Positions 44,471 through 56,035 of a DNA stretch of 64,000 nucleotides are shown piece after piece (the stretch's first letter is position 1; the number at the start of each line of letters is the position of its first letter). Below the pieces are notes generated by a model, which was not told where the DNA came from, made no database searches, and saw nothing but the letters and a program-made list of their open reading frames with translations. This stretch comes from Gnetum montanum (Eukaryota > Streptophyta > Gnetopsida > Gnetales > Gnetaceae). The stretch lies in contig MNCI01027123.1 in assembly GCA_015680685.1 (NCBI GenBank), positions 287,268-351,267 on the forward strand. The letters are read 5' to 3'. The translations under genes and the position numbers were made by a program.

Positions 44471-46400
44471 ATGTCTTCTTCTCATAGGCATGATGAATTG
44501 AAAACACTAGTGCCCCAAGAATTCAAAGTGGTGTATACTCATCCAAATGAGTTTGTGTTTGATTTCACCTTCATTATACATCAAGATGAATCATTGTGGT
44601 GGAGAGACATGGAGGGTAATGTTGTGTTTCCACTTGACCAATATATTCTTGGGATGCTGCTCCAAACTCATAAGATGTTGGGCATCCATGATCTTCACAA
44701 AGAATACATTATGCAGGACCATAACTATCAGGACTACCATCCCATTGAAAAAAAAAACACAAAAGAGATCGGCACAAGGAGAAGTGTCATGCAGCTATGA
44801 AGGGAAAATAGTTCACTAACCCCTTGTCCCTACTAAACTAAAAATAAAATGAGGATCCTCCCTTTGGGGGTTCTCAACATGAATATTTTCCATCCAACAA
44901 CTTCAATTAAGGGGGCTTGAACCCAAACTTATAGTCCACTATCAACAATCTTGATTTGGGAAAAAAGTGGGAGTCAGGGCAGGGGCTTTGGAAAGCATCA
45001 TGATGAAGCTAAATCTGATGATCATGGCTATGACAAGAAGAGTGGAGGTGATAGACACCATGGTGGGGCAATCCTCCTCTCTCTTCATCCTTTTCATTTA
45101 CATCTTTTTCTTCCTCCTTTAAATTTGACCAAAACTATAGAGGATGAAACTGTGCTAGAGGTGAAAGACGGGATAACAATGATCATAGGCCTCGCCATGA
45201 ATGAAGGAGTAGTAGAGGATATCATAGGCATCATTTAAATCATGATAATGATGAACCTTTGGTTGCAACTCAAAGCATGCTAAACATCATAGAGGTAATT
45301 AGAATTCCAACCAGACATGTGAAAGATAAGCAGAATCAAAAGGTTGGATATGAATAATATCCCCAAATTTAAGAGGGGGGGGGGGGGGGGGGNTAACTCA
45401 GATCCATAGATCCATCTTCAAGCCTTTCAAGATGTGTATGCCTTGTAGAACATTAAAAATAACTAGCAAAAACTTAAGTTGTTTCCAAAGACACTCACAA
45501 AAGAAGTAGAAAGTTGGTACTACTCTTTGGAGTTGGAATCAATTCATAGATGGAGTATGATGCTTAAGCTATTTAATGATAAATATCAAATGTACTCTAA
45601 AATGTTCAACTTGAGAAAGCAAATCCAAGTCTGGTGACAAGGAACACATGAACCCTGGGACATAGCCATGGGTAGGTATTATTCCATTTTGCAAAAATGT
45701 CCTAGCCATGGTTATTCATAGCAGAAGTAGCTTCATCATATCATAGATGGGCTCCAATCAGAAACAAGGAGAACTCTTGGGATCTATGCCCAAGGGAGAC
45801 TATCAGAACTTTGATCCCATCAAATCCAAAGGCTAATTAAGGAGGAAACAAGAAAGTGCTGAAAAATATAACTAGGACCCTTACATCAAAAAAAGGGATG
45901 TCCAATTCTATGAAAGTGAGGGGGAGGCACGACTTGATGAAGTGGTGTGATGAAAAAACCTTGCTGATTCAAAAATATATTTTCAAAATTTTGGATAAGG
46001 TGGATAGAATGTGGGAATATTTGAATGAAAAATTCCAAGTAGATTTAAAAGTTACAGAAGAATCCAAAGAGCAAGGTAGTGATCATGATCAAAGAAAAAG
46101 AAAGAAAGCTAAACGTGCCTACTTAAGGGGTAAGGGCAAGGCTATTGTAGTTGAAGAGGTTATGGAGTTTGAATTAGATAATGATGGTGGGTGTGACATC
46201 TGCTAATACAAACATCCTATGGAATGTTGCCCTATTTTTTCACACTTATAGGAATTTGGGGTGTATACTCTAAATCCTAGATTGGTAAGAAGGCAAACAC
46301 CTAGAAGATTACCTTATCCTTAAGGAAATCCCAAGTAGTTCCACTAGCAACAATAAACTTATTATCCAAGTGGAGCTCCACCATAATCATTTCAGTAGTA
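44471..46400 (+). pseudogene. Gag of element 3 (start codon preserved)
   Basis: ATG at 44,471 opens MSSSHRHDELKTLVPQE and stays open for about 95 codons, ending in the aligned region HPIEKK. This is the only copy of the family here with the gag ATG intact. Later parts are broken. The disordered Gly/Ser/His/Asp region is near 44,950-45,240. An 18-G run with an N (45,375-45,393) sits where element 2 has RFEGGYNSD. The capsid-like block with GRYYSI is near 45,660-45,690. The frame at 45,856-46,206 ends in ELDNDGGCDIC, the first half of the nucleocapsid motif, followed by a stop and YKHPMECC. The role is RNA packaging and capsid assembly by family knowledge. Confidence 0.72.
45375..45393 (+). other. 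18-G homopolymer ending in N
   Basis: The related position in element 2 has only six or seven G. The run ending in an ambiguous base is probably a sequencing or assembly artefact, or a slippage expansion. Confidence 0.7.
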
Positions 46401-46424
46401 TTAGTAGTGGTAGCACTCATAATC

Positions 46425-46536
46425 ATGGGGGATGCCACCACCAAGGCAATAGTACCCATACAGACAACCAAATCCATATTGTGGGTGCTACCACCACCAA
46501 GGTAGTAGTACCCTTATAGGAAACCAAATCCATATG
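46425..46536 (+). repeat. 56-bp tandem duplication in the gag-pro linker, element 3
   Basis: CCACCACCAAGG...AACCAAATCCATAT occurs twice with a 56-bp period (anchors at 46,435 and 46,491). Elements M and 4 have a single copy at the same place. The unit encodes a His/Gln/Tyr-rich linker and, not being a multiple of three, shifts the frame. Confidence 0.65.
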
Positions 46537-47009
46537 GGTACGATGTTCAATAATCCATTTCTTTGCGTGACTCTTCCAATCATACCTGATTCCAACACCA
46601 CTATTACCCTTTGGAGTATTACAGAGTTCATTCTGAATCTCCCAGAGAAAAATCTCCATACCCTTATCATCCTCCTCATCCTTTAGCACATGTCCCTCCT
46701 CCCTCAACCCAATTACCACATGCTCCATCCATGCAGGGTGAGATTCCTATGCAACTGTAGCAACATAACACTATCAGAATCGTTAACTTATAACTGGTTC
46801 CTCCACTGAGTGGTCTGGAACCCAAACCTAGAAAAAGGTGATTCTTTTAAACTAATTACCCTACAAAGCCCTCACCAACTCATGCAGCTTGTCATCCTAT
46901 GTTTCCTTCATCATCTACATCTATTCCTTTCAGGAACCATTCAAACCAAATGCCTCCCAAGATCCACACATTCATGTTAACCCACATTGTATTCGATTGG
47001 ATCAAGGTC

Positions 47010-50000
47010 AGCATCCTTCCTAGGAAAAGAAGTGATCCTAGAAGTCCACTCGTCTACTTGCAAATTGCTAGGAATGAGTCATCCAATGCTCTTCTTGATT
47101 TAGGTTTTGGTGTCAATCTAATTTCTCTCATAATATACAAAGTCTGGAACCTACCTCCTCGTAAGAAATGTAACATTCATTTAGAATTAGTGGATCAATC
47201 CATCACTATTCCCTTGGGATTGATGCAGGATATTGTGATCACTGTCTATGGGTGGTCTTATCCTACTAATTTGCTAGTGATCAAGGCTTATTACTATAAA
47301 GGGACTTCCCAATCATTATGGGAAGGGCTTGGTTGAGCACTATTGATGTGCGAATGAGCATTAGAGATCTTTCCTTGAAAATTTCGAAGGAAAATGATTT
47401 TGGAAAGATCAAGAAAGAGAGAATTCCATGCATTACATACAACAATACAGGGTGCAACTATGTGAATAAATTATGATATATCAAAAGAACATTAATCAAA
47501 TCATGCAGATAGGTTGCAGATGAATCTTAAATTCAAAAGTGCTTGTATGCAACAGCCACAAAATAGGAGGGTACCCAGTGGTTGATAGTTGATCTTGAAA
47601 ATAGCACATTTTGCATGGAAAAAACTTAGAGCCTAACATGTGCCTATGTTGAAGGCATGGATGAATTTTAGCAAGTCCATCGCCAACTCTTCAATGATGA
47701 ACTTGATTATACTTATTGGAAAGAGCTGGAAATCGTTGAAAGTTTTAAATAGGAGCCCTTGTAGCATGGAGTATGCATTTCAGAACAAGGGCAAGCTAAA
47801 GTTATTGAACATGGTTAACAAATGGTCATCAGCCTTTACTTGGTCATATATTGAACTCACTGGGATTGATCCTTAGATATGCCATCACCACATCTATAAT
47901 GATCCTTCCATCAAGTCAAAGAGGTAGATGTAGTGCCAGTTGAATCCCAAATTGAAGTAGATCATCAAAGAAAAAATTGAACAACTCCTCAAGTTGGGGT
48001 TCATCCATTCAATTGAAGATAGCGAGTGGGGTAGCCCACTTGTAATTTTTCCAAAGAAAGATGGCAAGTGGAGGATGTGTATTAACTTGAGGTTGTTGAA
48101 CATAGCAATGTTCAAAGATCATTTTCTATTGCCATATTTGAACCAGGTATTGAATACTATTTTGGGCATTATTTTTATAACTTTCTAGATGGTTATAATG
48201 GCTATAACCAAATATAGATCGTGCTAGAAGATTAGGCCAAAACTACATTCACAAGTCCCTAGGGGACTTTTGCATATCGAAAGATGTCATTTGGTCTATG
48301 CAATGCCCCTGCAACCTTCCAACACCTTGTTTTTAGCATTTTTTAGTAGCAGATTGGTAGTGAGCTAGAAGTCTTCATAGATGACTTTTCCACATATGGC
48401 ACTATATTCAAGAAATCCCTAGACCACCTTGAGTAAGTGCTTAAAAGGTGTGTGGAGACCAATCTTTAGCTCAATTGGCAAAAGAGACATCTCATGATCC
48501 AGGAGGGCATTATGTTAGGGCATAGAATCTCACAAGTATGGATTGAGGTGAACCTTGAAAAGATTAGGGTAATCTAGGGAATAACCTACCAATCTAAAAC
48601 TGTTAAAGATGTTTAGTCATTCCTTGGACACACTAGCTACTACTAACAATTCATATAGAATTTCTCTAAGATGCTCCATTTGTCTAGACCAATGAATGCA
48701 AAAAGACATTCTAGCAACTTAAGATGAAGCTTGTATAAATTATAATTCTATAAGCACCTGACTAGTTTCATCCATTTCACATCATGATGGATGCATCAAA
48801 GTATGCTTTGGGAGCTATGCTTACATAGGTGGATGATCAAAAATATCCATACTACATCTATTGCATAAGTCGAAGCATTTTGGATGCACAAATCAACTAC
48901 ACCACTATAGAAAAGGAGCTAATGGTGATGGTGTATGCTTTGGAGAAATTGAGGCACTATGTGCTTGGATACAAAGTTTTTGTGGACACTAATCACAGTG
49001 CCTTTTGCTTCCTTATGAAAAAGCTGATGATGAGCTCCTATGTCATACAATGGTTGGTGATCTTATAGGAGTTCGATCTTACAATGGTAGATTGATAGGA
49101 AATTGAGAATGTGGTCATTGACCACTTGTCTTAATTATGATGGGATAATAAAGAGGAGGAGAGCCCGCTCTTTGATAAATTTCTTAATTAACTCCTCTTT
49201 GCCAGTGTAATAAATGAATAAATTTCTACTAAACCTACATGGTATGATGACATCCTCACTTATCTTCTCACTCAAAAGATATCACAAGACTTGGACCACT
49301 AGAAAAAATAATAGTTTTTCATTGGGTTAAACTTTTCATGGAGATTAACAAACATCTTTACAAGGTTTGCATTGATGGCCTAATTTTTTAGTGTGTCCCT
49401 AATGTTGATCAACTACATGTTCTCCAGGATGCTCATGAGGGTCCTTGTGGGGTCCACTATGCAAGAAGATACACAATCATTAAGATCCTAATGGCAGGAT
49501 ATTATTGGCCAACAATCTTCAAGGACATGCACCAATTTGTCTACTCTTGTAAACACTATCAACAAGATGGTGGGATGACAACTCAAATGGAGGAACCTTA
49601 GTAATGGATCCAACCACTAGAATCCTTCGATATCTAGGGCATTATCTTCATGGGTCCCATCACACCTGTGCCAAACGAAAAGACATACATAATAGTTGCT
49701 ATTAACTATTGTACTAAATGGGCATAAGTAGTAGCTGTCACTAGCTATACATCTTCCACTACTACTCAGTTTGTACAAAAAAATGTTGTAAATAGGTTTG
49801 GTATGCCATATGCATTGATTTCTGATAACAACACTTTCTTTACAGGCATCACCTTTCACAAGCTCATGCAATGCTTAAGAGCTGAACATAAACTAACAAC
49901 ACCCTGCCACCCCCAAGCCAATGGTCAAGCAAAGGTTACTAATAGGGAGGTCACAAAAATCTTAATGAAAACAGTTAGAAAATATATGAAAGACTGAAGC

Positions 50001-50540
50001 ACAAATTGAATGATGCCCTCTAGGCCTACTGCTCAACATGGAAAATTTCTATAGGATACTCTCCTTATGTGTTGGTGTACAGGAAATTGCCAACTTTTCC
50101 CATTTAATCTGAGTTCTGTACACTTTCAACAACTTGTGATCTTGATCTTGACCATAGCCTAGCATAGAAAGAAAGATTGATCAACCTTAATGTGCTAAAT
50201 GAGAATAGATTAGTGTCCCTATCCTTGAATGAAGTGAACAAGGCATTCAACAAGAAATGTCATGACCTTAGAATAAGGAAAGTAAAATTTTAACCTGGAG
50301 ACAAGGTCCTTTACTAGAACCCACATACTTACCTCAATAAACTAAGTTCCAAATGTTGTGGCAAGGGCCTTACATCATTTACGAGACCTTTCCTTTTGGA
50401 ACCATGTTAATATACAAACTTGAGAGCCTAAACAAAAAGCAATTGATCAACACACAACAAGTCAAACCTTTCCATGAGCCCAAGCAAGTCGATGTAGGCA
50501 ATGCCTCCTCAGATGAACAACCTCATTTAATTTTTTAGAT
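47010..50540 (+). pseudogene. Pol of element 3: protease, RT, RNase H, integrase
   Basis: Protease 47,040-47,330: RSPLVYLQI and ALLDLGFGVNLIS, with DSG changed to DLG. RT 47,960-48,450: LLKLGFIHSIEDSEWGSPLV and PKKDGKWRMCINLRLLNIA are well preserved. The palm region is frameshifted, but a MDDFSTYG-like stretch can be read at about 48,380. RNase H 48,790-49,060: MMDASKYALGAML and INYTTIEKELMVMVYALEKL in one long frame. Integrase 49,320-50,530: core remnants in shifting frames, then a clear C-terminal GPY/F module (MLWQGPYIIYETFPFG) ending HEPKQ...EQPHLIF before TAG at about 50,539. Many stops are present. Confidence 0.8.
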
Positions 50541-50544
50541 CTCC

Positions 50545-52130
50545 TCCTTTTAACCAATTGTGGGGGAGAGGGCCATCTATGTTGATTATTAAGTTGGATC
50601 CTTAGTTTTTCTATCTTTTTATTTTACAATTTTTTGTCTTGCACTTTGTTGTTTTTACACTTTCTTTATCTTATACCTTTTTGTTTTATACTTTTTCTTA
50701 TTTTATAACATTTTTTTTACAACATCGTTAGTATGTTTTATCGTTCTTAAATATTTTACAAATTCTAGTATATTTTACTTTCTTTTAGTATGGTTTTCTT
50801 ATTGTTTACTAATAAATGCTTTGTTGCCAATAGGACACAGTGATGTTGTAGTTGTTTGCTAATGGTGGTTTGTACTTAATGTTTTTGATTACTAATGTTT
50901 CTATTTTTGAATTTTTATGACTAATGACTAAGATAAAGCTTCTTTTTCATGGAATAGGCAATGAGTCCACATCATCCACCCATTTAAAAAATCTATGATC
51001 TTCCTTATTTTGGAAATATGAGGTTCCTTTTCATTAATGAAACTTTAACGAACTTGTGACCTTGGTAGTTTCCAAACTTTGGAAAGATTCAAAGGTTTGA
51101 TAAGGGTGTAACTTTAAGGGGATTTAAAGCTCTCTGTACTCTTCTACTTACTTGAATGCATTAGTGTTTTCATGGATTTCTTACCATTCCATGTCGACCA
51201 ATAATAGGAAGTTAATAAGTCTTTGCATGATGTGGTTCCCATCCAAAAGTCCATAAATACATAAAATCCAAAAAAAAAGGAAACATAAAAAAATATGATA
51301 GGGATTGAAATCACATCCCTTAGATAAAGTAATGGACTACAAGCACTAGTTATGGGACTAGAAAGACATGTTACCCATGCCTAAAGGTCCCCTCTAACTA
51401 AGGCCCTCTTTCACTTCTTGCTCCTTTTTTCTTTTCAATTAAGAAATGGTGATTGATCTATGGAAGCATTCTTGTGTCTCAAGGGAGTGGATTGGTCTTA
51501 GAGTGGCGATGAGAAGTCATTGAAAGTGGTTGGTTCTGATTTGAACTAAGGATGGACTTTATTTGGTCATTTAACCATAGAATCCACAAGGGACTTCATG
51601 TGACCATGATTAGGAACTCCATTCCACTTTCTCTCTCATCCATCAACACTTTTCATAGCTTACCTCACTACCAATTTCTATGTTCTTGTTTAATGTCTTA
51701 GTTGATGTGTTGAAATTCTTATGTATATTCTTCTGGGTTTAGTCCTTAACTCTTCATAGCCATTAATTAATTGTGGGATTCACAAACTCCTTAGTTGAGG
51801 TTATGAAAGGAATAAAAGTGCATGTGCCTACTATGGGAAGGACCCACTTGCATATCTCTTGGTTGGGTTGGTTAAGTCCATTATCCTTAGGCATTTTTGT
51901 AGTCACATCTTTTGTGCACCCCATTGGTGCATCCAATTGTGTGCTCCATAAGGCATTTTCTTCAATAAATTTCATTCTCTCAATAATTTCTCCAACTTCA
52001 TGAATTATCAATCCCTCTTTGATATTTCATCATGTTCATGTCTTTTCTGGCTCTTTATGGATACCAATTTCATAAGAAAACTCTTTGTATTTTTCAAGAT
52101 ATTCAAAGTTAAAATTTTGGTCATAGGTTC
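50545..52130 (+). other. Noncoding spacer between pol and third ORF, element 3
   Basis: It shares blocks with elements 2, 4 and M, including CTAGTTATGGGACTAG at 51,346-51,361 (perfect 5-bp stem, TATGGG loop) within 51,332-51,400. Another block is CTACTATGGGAAGGACCCAC at about 51,829-51,848. A T-rich tract lies near 50,600-50,800. No coding similarity. Confidence 0.6.
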
Positions 52131-52222
52131 CATAGATGGGTACACATTGATGGAGCCCATGCATAAATGAGACCCCATATATAGGATCCTATCAACATAG
52201 GGGTCCACTTACCTATATATAA
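52131..52222 (+). promoter_or_regulatory. Internal promoter-like region of element 3
   Basis: ATTGATGGAGCCCATG, ATGAGACCCCATATAT and ATCAACATAGGGGTCC repeats precede TATATATAA at 52,214-52,222. GAGACCC is also found in the U3 of this element's LTR (near 43,510). Confidence 0.5.
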
Positions 52223-52365
52223 GTGGCCACACTTAGTGATTTTTACATTTGCTTCAAAATGAGGGGGAGTTTTTCAAATTTTTAGAGCCCAGAACCTTCC
52301 AAGAGCCATACCTTCCTAACTCTTTGTCTGATTCACTCTGTTCTTCAACCTTGTAGCTACCGAAG

Positions 52366-52667
52366 GTTAGCTCTTTGTCATGGGGACCACAAACCTTAAG
52401 TTTTTGATGAAAAAAGTTTTGGAAAAATTTCTAACTCCCACAAACATTTAACAAAGAAATCAACATTAAAACATCAAATTATGAGAGTTAAACCTTTCCA
52501 ACAAGCTTCGGTGATATTCTAAGTTAAAAATCATCAAAATAATAATAAAATAATCAATCTACCATGGTCCAAACTTAGCCTAAGTGTAACTACCCAATGA
52601 GAAAAGGTATTTAAAATGTTATAAGTTACACATTGAATGCTAATCCTTAGTTATGTTGTGACCATAG
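52366..52667 (+). other. Predicted leader intron before the third ORF, element 3
   Basis: Donor CGAAG|GTTAGC at 52,366; acceptor TGACCATAG at 52,667, directly before ATGACACC (52,668). Length 302 bp. Positions match the intron of element 2. Confidence 0.5.
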
Positions 52668-53300
52668 ATGACACCTAAAGGAAAGCATGTATAGGAAGGA
52701 GGACTATTCCAACCAAGGGATAAATGACCAAGAACTAGAAGGGGCCAAGGATAACCCCATGAGCAACCGAAGACCCATGCCATAGGATCTTTGTAGGAGG
52801 ACCTTGAAGAAGTGGCTACGATAAAATAGTCTCTTCGAGATGAGGCACCAAAGCCTACATCAAACCTTAAGGTTACCGTGATAGAAACCTACGTCAAGTA
52901 GATTGCAAATAAGGAGGTCCAAAAATCTATGCTTCAAGAGTTGAACTTCATATCTTTCTTGGAGTTTGCACCTCCAGAAGTTAAGGATCAACTACAAAAC
53001 TCTCTCATGTGGTCCACAATCACTTCCAGTGGGGAGTGGTACATGGGAGAGACATACTTGTTTTAGAATAATTGATAGGTCAGTTCAATGGTCAAGATCA
53101 AGAACATTTCAATGTCCTACTTGGTGAAAGCCATTGCAAAGGCCCTTGGGTTACTAGAAATTAGGGAAAACCTTGCTGAAATCCCCATATAGGTAGATCC
53201 CGGCATCAAGAAGGAATGGACGCAATGATGTTATGAAGCTAATCGTAAGAAGTTTGGTGCACTCACCATGGTAGAATGCACATATTTTAAAATCCTTTCA
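52668..53300 (+). pseudogene. Third ORF of element 3, truncated
   Basis: It starts ATGACACCTAAAGG. Near 52,930-53,060 it reads LQELNFISFLEFAPPEVKDQ and SGEWYMGETYLF. It then continues VKAIAKALGLLEIRE and FGALTMVECTYFKILS, matching the first two thirds of the plant-transposon-like domain of elements 1 and M. Similarity ends at about 53,300 (after YFKILS). The remaining open frame to 53,477 encodes an unrelated Lys-rich stretch. Stops are present. Confidence 0.6.
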
Positions 53301-53560
53301 CCTGAATCCAAGGATGAGGCCAAGCAAGATTACATCTTTCACCTCAACAATAGAACACTCATAAAAAACATGAGAAAACATGTCTTTACTTCTACAAAGA
53401 AGACATTGAGGAAAAAAATTTCTCATATGTTTAAGATCAATGTTGATAAGAAGACCTTAATGAATAAGATACCATAAAAATATAAATTTTAGGAAATTTA
53501 AGAGCTCTTTAAATATCTTTTATTTTCCTTATCTAAAAGTATGATGATAATTAAATTTGT
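53301..53560. other. Junction region after truncated element 3
   Basis: Sequence here matches neither the third ORF nor the gag fragment that follows. A Lys-rich open frame runs to 53,477 on the plus strand, with no recognised similarity. Confidence 0.35.
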
Positions 53561-54900
53561 TAGGCCTTTTTGAATTTTTTATGAATAAAATCATTCGTTG
53601 TAATAATCTCATAAGTAACTTTCAAATTAAAAGGAGAAACATATTTTCCATCCTTCTAAAAAGTATCTAAAAACACCTAATGCACATGGAATCATGATTG
53701 TACTTGATAGTAGTGAAATATTTAGTTGTACCTTTGATGTTCTTGATCTTCCTTATATGTATGAAATCATGATTGTACTCCTTGGATAATTCTTGCTTCC
53801 AGTATTCATCTTTCATGCTTGAAATGATGTCAAGAAGCTATTTAATTTGGGCTATAGCATTTTGGTATACTTAGACCATCATGTACATATTGATACATTC
53901 CATTATTTTCTACCTTAGACCTTCCATGATATGCATCAACTGTTCTGTTTGGATAAAGTCATGATTTAGACAGTGGTGAGCTATTTTTAGGTACCTCTCC
54001 ATGAAAATATTCAATAATTCATAGGCTTCTTGCCTTCATCCAACATCTTCTTCTTGATGATTAATATGTGGACAAAGGTCTACAATTTTGGGTAGAAACT
54101 TTTGATCATGTATACTAATCTTTGAATTAATTTGGAGGATAAGAACTTGAACTAGGTTTTTATGTGCTTGATGAAGGTGTGGGAAAACAACCATAGCTTC
54201 TACCAATTACTAATAATCCCTTGTAGGTAGCAAGCATTATTAAATGCCTACATGTAGAGTTGGAGATCATCACTGATAAACCCTCTGTATGTTGGGACAT
54301 CAACTATGTTGATCCATTTCATATGGTTATCATGAACATGATCTTGTGGAATATAGACATCTCCATTAAGTTCATGATAATTACCATAGTCAAACAAAGG
54401 GGCATCATCATTATTGGATGGTCCAAATAAGTGCAAATGCTAGAACCTGGAAAGGAGATCATCATCATGGGTTTTAGCTACACTTTAGTAAGTGGTTCCT
54501 AACCATGGAAATTAATGGTGGATTGACCCTTCTTTTCTAATGTCTACCTCAAATGAAAAGCTATGATGATCCTCTTCCTCCAACATTTGGTCTTGTAGCT
54601 CTTGCCCTTTTTGAGTTTCATAGTTATTGTACACTAGCTTCAAAGCCACATAGAACATGAAATCATCTGGTAGCCCAATGTTGATCAAGGCCTATTTAAG
54701 GTCATGTGTTGTAGCCTTAGCTAGTTCCTTAGAGAATCACACATGGGCATCATGCCACCTCCCTTGCTTGTCTTGATGATAGGTCAAGACAACTAGTGGT
54801 AAAATTAAATCTTTTGAATGCTCAAATATGATGTAAGCACTTCTTCATTTTATCACATCATCTGGTTCATCTTCAAAATCTACATATAATGCTAAAGAAA
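53560..54900 (-). pseudogene. Gag-like fragment of another Ty3/gypsy element
   Basis: From about 54,900 downward a frame with around a dozen stops reads LALYVDFEDEPDDVIK, then LPLVVLTYHQDKQGRWHDA, and PLFDYGNYHELNGDVYIPQD (54,380). Next comes AFNNACYLQGIISNW...KLWLFSHTFIKHIKT (54,240-54,150) and, after a frame change, YELLNIFMERYLKIAHHCLN (about 54,020). This order is the plant retrotransposon capsid pattern (FxxAFxxACxxxGIxxxxxKLxLFxxTL, then LxEFWERFKxLxxxCPxH). It differs from the gag of elements 2-4 and M and lies on the opposite strand to elements 3 and 4. The upstream part is cut by the LTR of element 4 at 54,961. Confidence 0.55.
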
Positions 54901-54960
54901 CACACATATACTTGGTTTGAATAAATGTTAAGATAAAAAAGGTACAAGTATTATTAAGCA

Positions 54961-55883
54961 TGATGAGCATCAAAGTATCATGTCGACAAGTCCCGTTTAC
55001 GTTGTGTTTCCCCGTTGACATAGCTACGTTGGTAGAGCATTTGTTGTATTTATAGGATCCCATTGATACAACCCAATAATAAAAACTATAAATACAAGCT
55101 CATAGCTATGTTTATGGAGAGTCATGTGGTAGTAGTAGCAAAGCTCTTATAGTTTTTCCATTTGAAAGTTAGAATATTTCTCAGAGTGTCCACAACAAGA
55201 GTCAGAAAGTGTATAGATATTTATTTGAGCACTATTGTACTTGAACCACACCAGTGTGAACAGTAATAAAGATGAGCCTTTTGATCAAATGTTTCAGCAA
55301 TTAGAATAGAATAATGATTTATTTATGCATTTATTGTTTTCATTAATTATGTAATTAATTAAGCTAAATTAAACTTCAACCAATTAGTTAATTAATTAAT
55401 TAAGCTAAATAGATTCACCACATAAGTACAACCACTTTGAGCATAAACACATATTCACTTGGTAACCCAAGTAGCGTTATTGGTTAGTGCACCCAGTAGT
55501 GTAGTGCTTAGTAATCCCAACAGTGGATACATGGGTTCATGATGTGTATGGAAAGTGGGACCAGATGCTTATGTTAGGACTAGTTAGAGATTACTTAAAT
55601 AGTTAAATTAAATTAGTTATTAAATTACTTAATCTCTCTACTTTAAGCACCAAGGAACATAAAACATAAAATAATAAAAATCATATGCCTCCATTACACT
55701 TAACCATACCCTTGTACATCACAAGTGTAATTGGGAAGACAATGAATGACTGTTAGGGTAAGGTTTACTTCCTAAAAGACTAGTGTACTAAAAGACATAG
55801 AGTCCATGAAATTTGACCAAATCATGCATGACTGCTTCATGATTCAAATGGTTGGGTGTAGGGGTACCCTTCACCACTCATCA
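54961..55883 (+). repeat. 5' LTR of element 4
   Basis: It starts TGATGAGCATCAAAG, has TATAAATA at 55,087-55,094 and AATAAAGATGAGCC near 55,265, and ends CCACTCATCA one base before the primer site. Length is 923 bp. U3 holds TCGACAAGTCCCG / GTTGACATAGC-type repeats. Confidence 0.85.
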
Positions 55884-55884
55884 T

Positions 55885-55902
55885 TGGCATTGTTGCCGAG
55901 AA
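55885..55902 (+). other. Primer binding site, tRNA-Asp type (element 4)
   Basis: TGGCATTGTTGCCGAGAA, a diverged tRNA-Asp site. Confidence 0.75.
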
Positions 55903-56035
55903 CTCTTTTTTTTAAACATGTGCTATCTAGGTTTAGTAAATATCATTAACATCATTGGACAATCCCTAAGGTTAACATCATTCTCATAACAAATATAATC
56001 ACATAAGCACATTGATATTTTATTTATTTTGAAAA

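Larger units (their letters stand above)
43480..53300 (+). mobile_element. Athila-like Ty3/gypsy element 3, lacking its 3' end
   Basis: A 5' LTR, primer site, gag, pol, spacer, internal promoter-like region, leader intron and the first part of the third ORF follow the family order. Similarity stops near 53,300 inside the third ORF. There is no coiled-coil part, purine tract or 3' LTR before the unrelated gag fragment at 53,560-54,900. The element was cut by deletion or recombination. Confidence 0.85.
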
